Assembly (NCBI GenBank): GCA_024280855.1
Contig: JAJRPG010000052.1
Span: forward strand, 1 to 46,017
Source: Planctomycetota bacterium
Lineage (GTDB): Bacteria; Planctomycetota; Phycisphaerae; UBA1845
DNA length: 46,017 nt
Direction of reading: 5' to 3'
This document shows, in pieces, positions 1 through 9,700 of the stretch. Below the pieces are notes generated by a model. It ran no database searches. It worked only from the letters and a program-made list of their open reading frames with translations, and was not told where the DNA came from. Numbering within the stretch: the stretch's first letter is position 1; every line of letters starts with the position of its first letter. A program made the position numbers and the translations under genes.

Positions 1-425
1 TCGATGGCTAAACATTCACGCGTGTACTCGTCCTCAAGAGTCAAAAACTTCAACGTACGCCCATCGACCGTCTGGTCACTGACAAAGTCATAGCACCACA
101 CATGGTTGATGCGCTCCGCGCGATGTCGCACACATCCGTTGCCACTATGGCCCAAACACCTTTTTTTTACGCTGTTTCCTTGGCACCTTCAACCCTTCCT
201 TCCGCCACAGACGATACACACGCTTGCGATTCACGCGAAAACCATCGTCACGCAACAACGCCCAAATACGACGATAGCCATAACGCGGATGACGCCGAAC
301 CAAGCTCAGCATCCGCTGCACCAATGTCTTCTCGTCGTCGCGCTCACGAATCACATACCGCTGCGTCGATCCGCGTCCCGAAGCTTGCGAATTATCTGCT
401 CAGGACTGTGTCGCTTACGTTTCAT
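1..425 (-). pseudogene. IS3-family transposase remnant (orfA start fused to orfB, frameshifted)
   Basis: Read on the minus strand, position 425 starts an orfA-like N-terminus (MKRKRHSPEQIIRKLRDAD) typical of IS3-group elements. After 19 residues the sequence jumps to the middle of orfB (RSTQRYVIRERDDEK, then the helix-turn-helix segment with RRHPRYGYRRIWALL), so most of orfA and the orfB start are deleted. A run of eight T on the plus strand at 171-178 breaks the frame; in the other frame the integrase core continues (CVRHRAERINHVWCYDFVSD, with the first catalytic Asp in the YDFVSD context) and runs off the window edge at base 1. The orfA piece itself stops at 351-353. This is a dead fragment. 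It lies 160 bp from an orphan promoter that matches those of the neighbouring giant genes, so it may mark where a third paralog was lost. Confidence 0.85.
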
Positions 426-585
426 TTCCAAGTCCTCCCTGCCCGATCAACGGGCGGATAGGACTCTAATAACAACTGGATCAGGTTTTGGGTAGCAGGC
501 CAATATGATCCTGAATAATGCAATGGCCTAGGCTGCGGAACTTAAATTCCACAACTGAGATCCTGCTTCGAACGTTCAAGGATCG

Positions 586-614
586 ATTGTATCGTTTCGA
601 CTTCGCCAATCCAA
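586..614 (-). promoter_or_regulatory. orphan sigma70-like promoter, copy of those of the two giant genes
   Basis: On the minus strand the sequence reads TTGGAT, 17 bp, TACAAT (-35 at 609-614, -10 at 586-591). The spacer shares TGGCGA and TCGAAACGA with the promoters at 6617-6645 and 15367-15395. About 25-50 bp further downstream the leader also resembles the other two (AATTCC, CAAC, TGA in the same order). No giant gene follows; the IS3 remnant does. Confidence 0.6.
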
Positions 615-663
615 TGGAATTTGATTCTCTTAATCAATAATCCACATAGTTATTAGTATTTTC

Positions 664-3600
664 CTACTCTCCCGTGAATAAACGTTGATATGCCGCATAA
701 TCTAATACATCAACATCACCATCGCTGTCGCTGTCGAACACCTGCAGGCAAGTATTTAAACATGCTGCCTCCATTACACTTGGTACCTCACTAGGTCCAG
801 CCAGGCATTCAATTAGTGCCGGTAGATCGTCACTACTTACACGCCCATCCCCAGTAATATCCCCAGCCTCCAATATCTGGCACTCATCAAGGACATTGTC
901 ATTATTACAATCCCCGCTAGTTCCAGATGTAATATCGCACGCGTCAGGCACACCGTTGCCGTTGCAGTCGCCGTTTGTGTGCAGAAGGACTGACACTTTA
1001 CTAGGGCCTGAATTCGCGGCAATGATGTCGAGATTGCCATCGCGGTCCAGATCGCCGATGGCTACATGCCTCGCAGTGCTAAGCGCGCCGAAGTTTACTT
1101 GGGGGGCAAACGTGCCATCACCTATTCCCAGCAAGAGTGAAGCTTTCCCGTCGCCTCTGTTCGCCACAACTAAATCGAGGATGCCATCGCCGTTTAGATC
1201 GCCGATGGCCACTGAAACGGGGCCGAAGCTAGCATCGTAATTAACAGCGGCACTGAAGGTGCCGTCTCCTACTCCCAGCAGGATCGAGGCGCTCCCGTTG
1301 TTGAAATTCGCGAGGGCCAAGTCTAGGTTACCGTCGCCATTCAGATCACCTATGGCCACGGAATGGGGAGAACCTCCCGCATCATAGTTGACTGCTGTAG
1401 CAAAAGTTCCGTCACCTATGCCCAGTAAAATTGAGACGACCACGTTACCGCTGTTCGCTACGGCTATGTCGAGGATAGCGTCACCGTTCAGATCACCAAT
1501 TGCCACTGAACGGGGAGTAACTGCCGCACTATAATTAATGCGTGTGGTAAAGGTGCCGTCGCCATTGCCCAACATAATTGAGACTTTATTGTTTCGAGCA
1601 TTCGCTATAATCAGATCGAGTGCGCTGTCGCCGTTAAGATCACCGATAGCCACGAAAATGACTCCGCGGTCCGCATTGTAATTAACCCGTGCGGCAAAGG
1701 TGCCATCGCCATTGCCCAAAAGTACAGATACATTGCCGTCGCTGTTATTCGCTACGGCAAGGTCGAGATTGTCGTCGCCGTTAAGATCGCCGATAGCTAC
1801 TGACGCGGGAACATCGCCTACGCTATAGTTGACCGCCGTTGCGAAGGTTCCGTCGCCATTGCCAAGCAAGACTGAGACGTTGTCACTGCTGCCATTTGCA
1901 ACTGCCAGATCGAGTGTACCATCGCCGTCCAGATCGCCGATGGCCACGAAAAAGGGAGCGCTACCCGCAATATAGTTGACTGTTGAATCAAACAACTCCG
2001 CCGGCACGTCGCACTCGTCAGGCATGGCGTTGCTGTTGCAGTCTTGGCTAGTTTCGGTGGTAAGATCGCATTCGTCTGGTACGCTATTGGTATTGCAGTC
2101 TAGGCTTGTCACGTCTGCAATATCGCAGATGTCTTGTACCCCGTTGTTGTTGCAATCACTGTTCGGCTCGCATTCGTCAGGCATGGCGTTGTTGTTGCAA
2201 TCCAGGCTGGTTACGGCTTCAATGTCGCAAATGTCCTGCACGCCGTTGGTGTTGCAGTCGTTGTATGGATCGCATTCATCGGGTACGCCATTGATATTAC
2301 AGTCCGAACTGGTGCCATTTGAAATCTCACACATATCAGGCACGCCATGGCCGTTACAGTCTTGGCTGTGCCCGGTATTGATGTCGCATTCATCCGGTAC
2401 GCCGTTAGCATTGCAGTCCAGGCTCGTTCCAGAAGTCAAGTCACATTCGTCTGGCACGCTGTTGCCGTTGCAATCGTCATTGGAATGCAGAAGAACAGAA
2501 ACGTTGTCGCTTTTGAAATTCGCAACTACTAGGTCAAGAGCACCGTTACTGTCTAGGTCGCCGATGGCTAAAGAAAGGGGAGCGTCGCCTACGTCGTGGT
2601 TGACACGCGTGGGGAAGGTACCATCACCATTGCCCAGTAGGACAGTGACGTTGTTGCTAGTCGCCGCCATTGGCAACTGGGAAGAACCATCTCCGTGGGA
2701 CACAGCCAGATCAAGGTTTCCGTCGCCGTTAAAATCGCGGGTGGCGACGAATATTGGACCGTCACCCGTATCATAGTTGACCCGCGTGGGGAAGGTTCCG
2801 TCACCTTGGCCGAACAAAATTGAGATGTTGGCGCCTAAGAAATTCGCAATAGTGAGATCGAGGGCACCGTCGTTGTTTAGATCACCGATGGCAACAGATC
2901 TAGGATTGAAGCCAACACTGTAATCGACCGCATTAGCTAAAGTTCCGTCGCCGTCACCCATCCATACTGAAATACTGGAGATGCTGACATTTGCGACGAC
3001 CAAATCTAGGGCACCATCACCATTCAGATCACCTGCAGCTACTGATTTTGTAAAGGAAAAAACACCCTCACTGTAGTTGACTGCTACCGCGAATGTGCCG
3101 TCGCCGTTGCCCATCAGAAGCGATATATTGGCGTGCCCGCTGTTGCTGTTTACTACGGCTAAATCGAGGGCGCCGTCATTATTCATGTCTACAATGATCA
3201 CAGAGCTAGGGCTAAAGCCCGCGCCGTAATTGACCCGTGTAGCGAAAGTGCCATCACCGTTGCCCAGCAAAATAGAGATGTTGCCGCTGTTAGAGTTCGC
3301 CACGGCTAGATCTAGATTCCCGTCGCTGTCCAGATCACCGATGGCTACAGAAACGGGAGCGCCACCAACACCAATGTTGAGCTGCGTAGCAAAGGTACCG
3401 TCACCATTACCTAGAAAGACTGAGACATTATTTTCGCGCACATTCGCAACGACTATATCGAGAGCTCCATCGAAGTCCAAATCACCGACTGCCACGGAGA
3501 TGGGACTGTCGCCCACTATGTAGTTAGTCGCCATTCCAAACAGCTCCACTGGCACTTCGCACTCGTCGGGAACACTGTTGTCGTTGCAATCCAAATCACA

Positions 3601-6393
3601 CTCATCCGGCACACTATTTCTGTTGCAGTCCAGGCTGTCTTCGGCGGCAAGATCGCAAATGTCCTGAACGCCGTTGCTATTACAATCATTATTTGGCTCG
3701 CATTCGTCCGGCATGTTATTGTTGTTACAATCAAGGCTTGTCCCGGAGGCTAGATCGCAAATGTCCTGCACACTGTTGCTGTTACAGTCGTTGTTAGGCT
3801 CACACTCGTCCGGCAAGCTGTTGTTGTTGCAGTCCTGGCTGGTCCCATCGATTAAATCACAGTCATCCGGTACGCCATTGCCGTTGCAATCGCCTACAGT
3901 ATGAAGCAGAATTGAGACGTTATCGCTCCAGTGATTGGCTACGGCTAGGTCGAGAGCACCGTCACCGTTTAGATCGCCGATGGACACGGATAAAGGGCCG
4001 TCATCTGCCACGTAGTTTACTGCTGCCGCAAAAGTACCATTACCAATGCCCAATAGCACCGAGACGGTGTCGCTATGGAGATTTGTTACGACCAAGTCAG
4101 CGATGCCGTCGAAATTTAGATCACCAATAACTGCTGAGCGAGGCGCATCGCCCGCGTTGAAATTGATACTCCCGTTAAAATCGCCGTCGCCCTTGCCCAG
4201 CAGAACAGAAACATTGTCGCTGCCTAGGTTTGCCACAGCGAGGTCTAGAAACCCGTCGTCGTTCAGGTCACCTATCGCTACGGAAATAGGATCCAATTCT
4301 GTATCATAGTTGATTGAAGATGCGAATGTGCCATCACCGTTGCCCAGTAGAATTGAAATATTATCGTCATAACCGTTGCTCACCACAAGGTCTACGACGC
4401 TGTCGCCATCCAGGTCACCGATAGCCACAGAAGTGGGGCCGTCACCTGTGCCATAGTTGACTGGATTGGCGAAAGTGCCATCGTCATGACCAAGTAGGAC
4501 TGAGACATTATCTCCATCAACATTAGCAATAGCGAGGTCAAGAGCGCCATCACCATTTAGATCAGCGATGGCAATGGAACTGGGCCTGTCACCCGCACCA
4601 TAGTAGACCGCAGCGCCGAAAGTGCCATCGCCTTGGCCCAGCAGGACTGAGACGATAGTTCCATTAACATTAGTAATAGCCATGTCGAGGGCGCCGTCGT
4701 TGTTAAGGTCGCCCATGGCCAAGGAAGTGGGGCTGCTACCTGCACTGTAGTTGACAGCTGTGGCAAACGTACCGTCTCCATTTCCCAGCAAGATTGATAC
4801 ATTGTTGCCGCTATTATTGGTGATAGCGAGATCAAGGGCGCCGTCGTCGTCAAGATCGCCTAAGGCTACGGAATTGGCACCAACGCCAGCATCATAATTG
4901 ACCGCCACCTCAAGCATTTCCACTGGCACGTCGCAAACGTCGGGCACACCGTTATCGTTGCAGTCGAGGCTGCTCCCGTCGTTGATGTCACACAAGTCGG
5001 GAACACCATTGCCGTTGCAGTCTAAGTCACATTCATCGGGCACACCATTACTGTTACAGTCTACGCTAGTCCCGACAGCAACATCGCAATCGTCCGGTAC
5101 GTTATTTTCATTACAATCCAAGCTGGTCTCTGCGGCGAGGTCGCACTCGTCCGGCACGCCGTTGCCGTTACAGTCAGGGCTTGTACCGTGTAGTGCGATG
5201 GCATCGATTTCTTCCCATGTCATTTGATTGTGACGAGTATCAATATAGACTTTTACCCCCTTGACCAGAAATCCCGTTAATGGCCATGTAACCAGGAAGT
5301 CAACCGGCGAGCCTGGCAAACTCGTATCCTCCCCAAACCAAACGGGGTGTAGATCATCATTCGAATCCACTACATCGACCCGAAACACCATGCCGTTGCC
5401 CCAAACCTCACGGATGGTAACGCCTGAAGCAAACACCTGTTTCGGAAAACCGACGGTTATATTCTCCAGAGAACCGTTTTGAGGCAACGGGGCCCAGGCC
5501 GTCTCTATATCTGTATAGATGAAAGTGTCAGGCATTCCTAGTGCTTGCGATGCGGACCAATCGGGGTCATCGAATTGTGAACTGAAGTCGATCACATAGG
5601 ATGCCCACTGACTGATCGAAATAACATTGGCCAGATCACACTCATCGACCACACCATCGCCGTTGCAATCCGGATCGCATTCGTCTGGTACGCCGTTGCT
5701 GTTGCAATCCTGGCTAGTTTCAGCAGTGATGTCACACTCGTCGGGTACGCCGTTTCCGTTGCAGTCTATATCGCACTCGTCGGGAACAAAGTTTGAATTG
5801 CAATCGTTGGAAACCAGTTCATCACTATCAAGTACCCCGCTATCATTGCAATCAGCAATCAAGGTCCACTCGATACGGACTGTATCGTTACCGCCTACTG
5901 TAGAATCAATGTCTACCCCGAGTCCTGTCCATGTTATGGAATGCAAATCAGTCGTGGCAATGCCCGCGCCAATTACCGTAACGTTGTCGATAAGGTCACC
6001 ACCAAGCGGTGCGAGATCTTTGATAATGAATAAGTGTTCTGTATAATGACTTGCATTAAAAGCCGAAAAATCGGCATTTAAAAACCCTCCAAATGTATGA
6101 CCTGGCGGAGTTGGCATAACACCTGACACGACCTCAATGTTCCTACCGCCAGAGAGTATCTTATCCTCAAAAGTGCTGGTCCCACAAAATTCGTGGGGCT
6201 GTCCGTTATCGAAACTACCTGAGGTCCAAGTGCCCCAGAGAGTTTGTCTGTCGCCAGGCACCTCGGCAAAACCGTTGACTTCGATCAAAGTGCCGCATGC
6301 GATTTGGGCTTTCGCCCTGCCTATATCCAGACTGGTGGCGCAGAGGATCGCGAAAACAATTATAGATTTATTGCTGGTATCTCTCCAGAACAT
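664..6393 (-). CDS. giant secreted FG-GAP/VCBS propeller protein with DCN calcium repeats and dockerin-like C-terminus (paralog 1)
   Basis: About 1909 residues. The start is ATG at 6393, because GGAAGGAG lies 5-6 bases upstream; a longer reading frame would begin inside that ribosome site. A Sec signal ends near residue 30 (AKAQ|IACGT). Next come a ~160-residue N-terminal domain shared with the neighbour, five DCNxNGVPDECD repeats and a discoidin-like domain (about 258-399). Three blocks of seven FG-GAP/VCBS blades follow (about 488-832, 945-1304, 1462-1807), each blade near 49 residues with VAIGDLNGDGxLDLAVAN and VSVLLGNGDGTF. Linkers of 5, 7 and 9 DCN repeats join them. The last ~70 residues carry two EF-hand-like loops (DITGDGRVSSDD and DSDSDGDVDVLD), a dockerin-like end. 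By family knowledge the DCN and FG-GAP loops bind calcium and the protein is exported. The ligand is unknown; adhesion or carbohydrate binding is an inference. Confidence 0.88.
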   Translation of the reverse strand: MFWRDTSNKSIIVFAILCATSLDIGRAKAQIACGTLIEVNGFAEVPGDRQTLWGTWTSGSFDNGQPHEFCGTSTFEDKILSGGRNIEVVSGVMPTPPGHTFGGFLNADFSAFNASHYTEHLFIIKDLAPLGGDLIDNVTVIGAGIATTDLHSITWTGLGVDIDSTVGGNDTVRIEWTLIADCNDSGVLDSDELVSNDCNSNFVPDECDIDCNGNGVPDECDITAETSQDCNSNGVPDECDPDCNGDGVVDECDLANVISISQWASYVIDFSSQFDDPDWSASQALGMPDTFIYTDIETAWAPLPQNGSLENITVGFPKQVFASGVTIREVWGNGMVFRVDVVDSNDDLHPVWFGEDTSLPGSPVDFLVTWPLTGFLVKGVKVYIDTRHNQMTWEEIDAIALHGTSPDCNGNGVPDECDLAAETSLDCNENNVPDDCDVAVGTSVDCNSNGVPDECDLDCNGNGVPDLCDINDGSSLDCNDNGVPDVCDVPVEMLEVAVNYDAGVGANSVALGDLDDDGALDLAITNNSGNNVSILLGNGDGTFATAVNYSAGSSPTSLAMGDLNNDGALDMAITNVNGTIVSVLLGQGDGTFGAAVYYGAGDRPSSIAIADLNGDGALDLAIANVDGDNVSVLLGHDDGTFANPVNYGTGDGPTSVAIGDLDGDSVVDLVVSNGYDDNISILLGNGDGTFASSINYDTELDPISVAIGDLNDDGFLDLAVANLGSDNVSVLLGKGDGDFNGSINFNAGDAPRSAVIGDLNFDGIADLVVTNLHSDTVSVLLGIGNGTFAAAVNYVADDGPLSVSIGDLNGDGALDLAVANHWSDNVSILLHTVGDCNGNGVPDDCDLIDGTSQDCNNNSLPDECEPNNDCNSNSVQDICDLASGTSLDCNNNNMPDECEPNNDCNSNGVQDICDLAAEDSLDCNRNSVPDECDLDCNDNSVPDECEVPVELFGMATNYIVGDSPISVAVGDLDFDGALDIVVANVRENNVSVFLGNGDGTFATQLNIGVGGAPVSVAIGDLDSDGNLDLAVANSNSGNISILLGNGDGTFATRVNYGAGFSPSSVIIVDMNNDGALDLAVVNSNSGHANISLLMGNGDGTFAVAVNYSEGVFSFTKSVAAGDLNGDGALDLVVANVSISSISVWMGDGDGTLANAVDYSVGFNPRSVAIGDLNNDGALDLTIANFLGANISILFGQGDGTFPTRVNYDTGDGPIFVATRDFNGDGNLDLAVSHGDGSSQLPMAATSNNVTVLLGNGDGTFPTRVNHDVGDAPLSLAIGDLDSNGALDLVVANFKSDNVSVLLHSNDDCNGNSVPDECDLTSGTSLDCNANGVPDECDINTGHSQDCNGHGVPDMCEISNGTSSDCNINGVPDECDPYNDCNTNGVQDICDIEAVTSLDCNNNAMPDECEPNSDCNNNGVQDICDIADVTSLDCNTNSVPDECDLTTETSQDCNSNAMPDECDVPAELFDSTVNYIAGSAPFFVAIGDLDGDGTLDLAVANGSSDNVSVLLGNGDGTFATAVNYSVGDVPASVAIGDLNGDDNLDLAVANNSDGNVSVLLGNGDGTFAARVNYNADRGVIFVAIGDLNGDSALDLIIANARNNKVSIMLGNGDGTFTTRINYSAAVTPRSVAIGDLNGDAILDIAVANSGNVVVSILLGIGDGTFATAVNYDAGGSPHSVAIGDLNGDGNLDLALANFNNGSASILLGVGDGTFSAAVNYDASFGPVSVAIGDLNGDGILDLVVANRGDGKASLLLGIGDGTFAPQVNFGALSTARHVAIGDLDRDGNLDIIAANSGPSKVSVLLHTNGDCNGNGVPDACDITSGTSGDCNNDNVLDECQILEAGDITGDGRVSSDDLPALIECLAGPSEVPSVMEAACLNTCLQVFDSDSDGDVDVLDYAAYQRLFTGE
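972..2007 (-). repeat. seven FG-GAP blades, propeller 3 of paralog 1
   Basis: Seven units between VPAELFDSTVNY and SVLLHTNGDCNGN, followed by two DCN repeats and the dockerin-like end. Confidence 0.8.
2480..3558 (-). repeat. seven FG-GAP blades, propeller 2 of paralog 1
   Basis: Seven units between VPVELFGMATNY and SVLLHSNDDCNGN. Blades 4 and 6 carry small insertions, the latter with a GDGSSQLPMAATSNN loop. Confidence 0.8.
3897..4929 (-). repeat. seven FG-GAP blades, propeller 1 of paralog 1
   Basis: Seven consecutive ~147 bp units, entered by VPVEMLEVAVNY and left by SILLHTVGDCNGNG. Seven blades is the closed number for an integrin-alpha-like propeller. Confidence 0.8.
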
Positions 6394-6408
6394 GGATACT
6401 CCTTCCAA

Positions 6409-6616
6409 AATGTATACTCACCGTATTCGTAGTTAAGCTTGCAGTCGCCCTAAAGAACTACTGGCTCAATGTCGACTAGAAAGCCACTACGATTACGAAA
6501 TTATAGGATCCGTGGTGGCAAGTAGTGCCAGCATCTCTGAACTGGGTCAATATCTTGGGCTAAGGAAGTAAAATCCCCCAAACGTGAATAGTGCCCCACA
6601 TGATCGTCTAAGGACG
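6409..6616. other. intergenic leader of paralog 1
   Basis: No gene is visible. This would be the ~220-base untranslated leader between the promoter at 6617-6645 and the ATG at 6393. Confidence 0.5.
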
Positions 6617-6645
6617 ATTATATCGTTTCGACACGGATTTTTCAA
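6617..6645 (-). promoter_or_regulatory. sigma70-like promoter of paralog 1
   Basis: TTGAAA (6640-6645), 17 bp, TATAAT (6617-6622) on the minus strand: one base from consensus at -35 and on consensus at -10. It lies about 225 bp before the gene start and matches two other copies in the window. Confidence 0.7.
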
Positions 6646-6719
6646 TGGTCTTTAAAAATAGTTGCCTACAATCGGTCATGTAAATCTTTTATTTTCAATT
6701 TAATACGGAGTCCAGAGAT

Positions 6720-9700
6720 CTATTCGCCGGTGAACGATCGTTGATATGCAGCATAATCTAATAAATCAACGTCACCATCGTTGTCGCTGTCGAACACAAT
6801 AAGGCAAGTACTTACACATGCGGCCTCCATTATCGTCGGTGCCGTGCTTGGTCCTTCGGCGCATTCAATCAGTGCCAGCAGATCTGCATTGCTAACACGA
6901 CCATCGCTCGAAAAATCATTACCCTCCCAGCCCTGGCACTCGTCGGGGATACTGTTGCTGTTGCAGTCCAGACTGGACCAAGCAGCGATGTCGCATTCGT
7001 CGGGTATGCCGTTGCCGTTGCAGTCGCCCACTGTATGCAACATGATCGAGATGTTGTCCCCGTACAGATCCCCCACGGCCATGTCGAGATTGCCGTCGCG
7101 GTCCAAATCTTCGATGAGCAATGACGAGGGACTGAATCCCAAATCGTAGTGCGTCGCATCTGCGAAAGTGCCATCTCCGTTGCCTAACAGGAATGAAACT
7201 GTGCGTCGGCTTGTAGTTGTCACGGCTAGATCGATTACACCGTCGCCATTCAAATCGCGGATGGCAACCCTAAAAGTACCGCCGCTCACAACGTAGTTAA
7301 CAGCCATACCAAAAGTACCGTCACCATTGCCCTCAAGTACCACGATGCCGCTCGTATTGCTAACAGCCATGACCAGGTCCAAGACATTGTCGCCATTTGT
7401 ATCTCCAATAGTCACGGTAGAAGCAGTGCCAGTTGAGTAAATCTCGACTGTGGGGAAGGTGCCGTCCCCTTTGCCTAACAGAACAGACACGTACGTGCCG
7501 CCGAGGACTGTAGCGGCCACGTCGAGTACCCCGTCGCCGTTCAGATCGCCGAGAGCTACAGATTTAGATCGGCTGCTAAAACGGTAGCTAACCTTAGATG
7601 AAAATGTGCCGTCGCCAATGCCCATTAGGACAGAGACGAAGTCATCATGAAAATTCGCCACAACCACATCCAAGACACTATCGCCATTCAGATCGCCGAT
7701 AGCTAAGGAATAGGGATTACTGCCTGCGCTGTAATGAACAGCTGCGTTGAAGCTGCCGTCGCCATTTCCCAACAGAATCGATACAGTGTAATCACTGAAA
7801 TTCGCAACAATCAAGTCGAAGTCACCATCGCCGTTTAGATCGCCAATGACCACGTCACGCGGTCCATCGCCAACACTATAGTTTACCGTTTGGGTAAATG
7901 TGCCGTCGCCTTGGCCCAGCAACACTGAGATGCTGTCGTCATCGATGTTCACAACAGCAAAATCGAGGAAGCCATCGGCATTTAGGTCGCCGATGGACAT
8001 TGAAAAAGGGCCGTCGCCCGCACCATAGCTAACCGCCACATCAAACAATTCCGCTGGTACGTCGCAGTCGTCGGGCACGCCATTGCTATTGCAGTCCAGA
8101 TCACACTCATCGGGAACTCGATTGCTATTGCAGTCTAGGCTCGTCCCGGATGTGATGTCGCAGTCGTCGGGTATATTGTTATTATTGCAGTCCAAATCAC
8201 ACTCGTCTGGCGTTTTGTTCTTGTTGCAGTCCTGACTCGTTCCAACAGCTATGTCACAGATGTCCTGAACACTGTTGCTATTGCAATCGTTATTCTGCTC
8301 ACACTCGTCAGGTATGCCGTTTGCATTGCAGTCTAGGCTAGTCCCAACGATTAGGTCGCACTCATCTGGCACGCCATTGCTATTGCAGTCAACGCTAAAT
8401 TCAGAGGCGATGTCGCAATCGTCCAATATGTTATTGCCATTGCAATCCAAGCTAGTACCAGTAGCGAAGTCACAATCGTCCGGAACGCCGTTGCCGTTGC
8501 AGTCACCTTCAGTGTGTAGTAGGACTGAGATGCTTGAAGATCCGCTACTCGCGCGATGCACTACGATTAAGTCGAACGCGCCGTTGCCGTTAAGATCACC
8601 GATAGCCACAGAAGAAGATCCGTAGCCCGTATTGTAATTGACAGAGGTATTGAATGTGCCGTCACTATTACCGAACAAGACTGAGACATTCGCATCGTTG
8701 TATTTCGCCACTGCCAAATCGAGGGCACCGTCGCCGTTCAGATCGCCGATAGCTACGGACCGAGGACGATAACCTGCTGCATAATTGACTGCTGCGGCAA
8801 AAGTGCCATCGCCCTTGCCTAGCGAGACTGAGACGGTATCGCCGTTTCCAAACGCCACGGCCAAGTCGAGATCGCCATCATCGTTTAGATCGTCGATGGC
8901 CATGGAAATGGGGCTGTAGCCAACAACGTGGTTAACCGCGGTTTTGAAAGTTCCATAGCCAGTGCCCAGCAGGACAGATGCATTATCACTACTGGAGTTA
9001 GCCACAACGAGGTCGAGATTGCAATCGCCATCCAGGTCGCCGATGACGACAGAATAGGGTCTATTGCCAACACTGTATGTCACTGCTGGAGCAAAGGTGC
9101 CATCGCCCATACCATGCAAGACGGAGACATTGTCGTCATCTAGGTTCGTGACAGCAAAGTCAAGTACGCCATCACCATTAAGATCACCGGAGGCTATAGA
9201 AAAAGGGTAATTGCCCACACTATAGTAAACTGCAGTAGCGAAAGTACCGTCACCGTTACCCAACAGAATTGCAACGTCGTCGTATGAGGGACCGGGGAAG
9301 GCTAAGTCGAGGGCTCCGTCGCCATTTACATCGCCGATGGCCACGGAATAGGTACTGCGGAGCACAGCGTATTCAACTGGGACGTTGAATGTTCCGTCGC
9401 CGTTTCCTATAAAGACTTGAATTGAGAAACCACTAGTAACAACGACTAGGTCTTCTGAGCCATCGCCATTTAGATCAGCGATGGCGGCAGCAGAGGCAGA
9501 GGAGTATGTTGCGAAATTAACCGCAGCATCAAACAACTCTACCGGAACGTCGCATTCATCAGGTACGCCATTTGTGTTACAGTCAATGCTGGTACCACTG
9601 TCGATGTCACATTCGTCGGGCAGTTCATTGCTGTTGCAATCCACGCTAGTCCCGGTGGTGAGGTCACAGTCGTCGGGAATGCTGTTGCCATTACAATCTG

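Noticed and set aside
171-178. Programmed frameshift in the IS3 remnant
   Set aside because: The A-run is in the middle of orfB, not at the orfA-orfB border where IS3 elements shift, and the element is already deleted.
1976-2776. Long plus-strand open frames rich in Ser/Leu (SHSSGTPLLLQS repeats) across 896-13757
   Set aside because: They are antisense shadows of the DCN and FG-GAP repeats; no ribosome sites, and their repeats follow exactly from the minus-strand codons.
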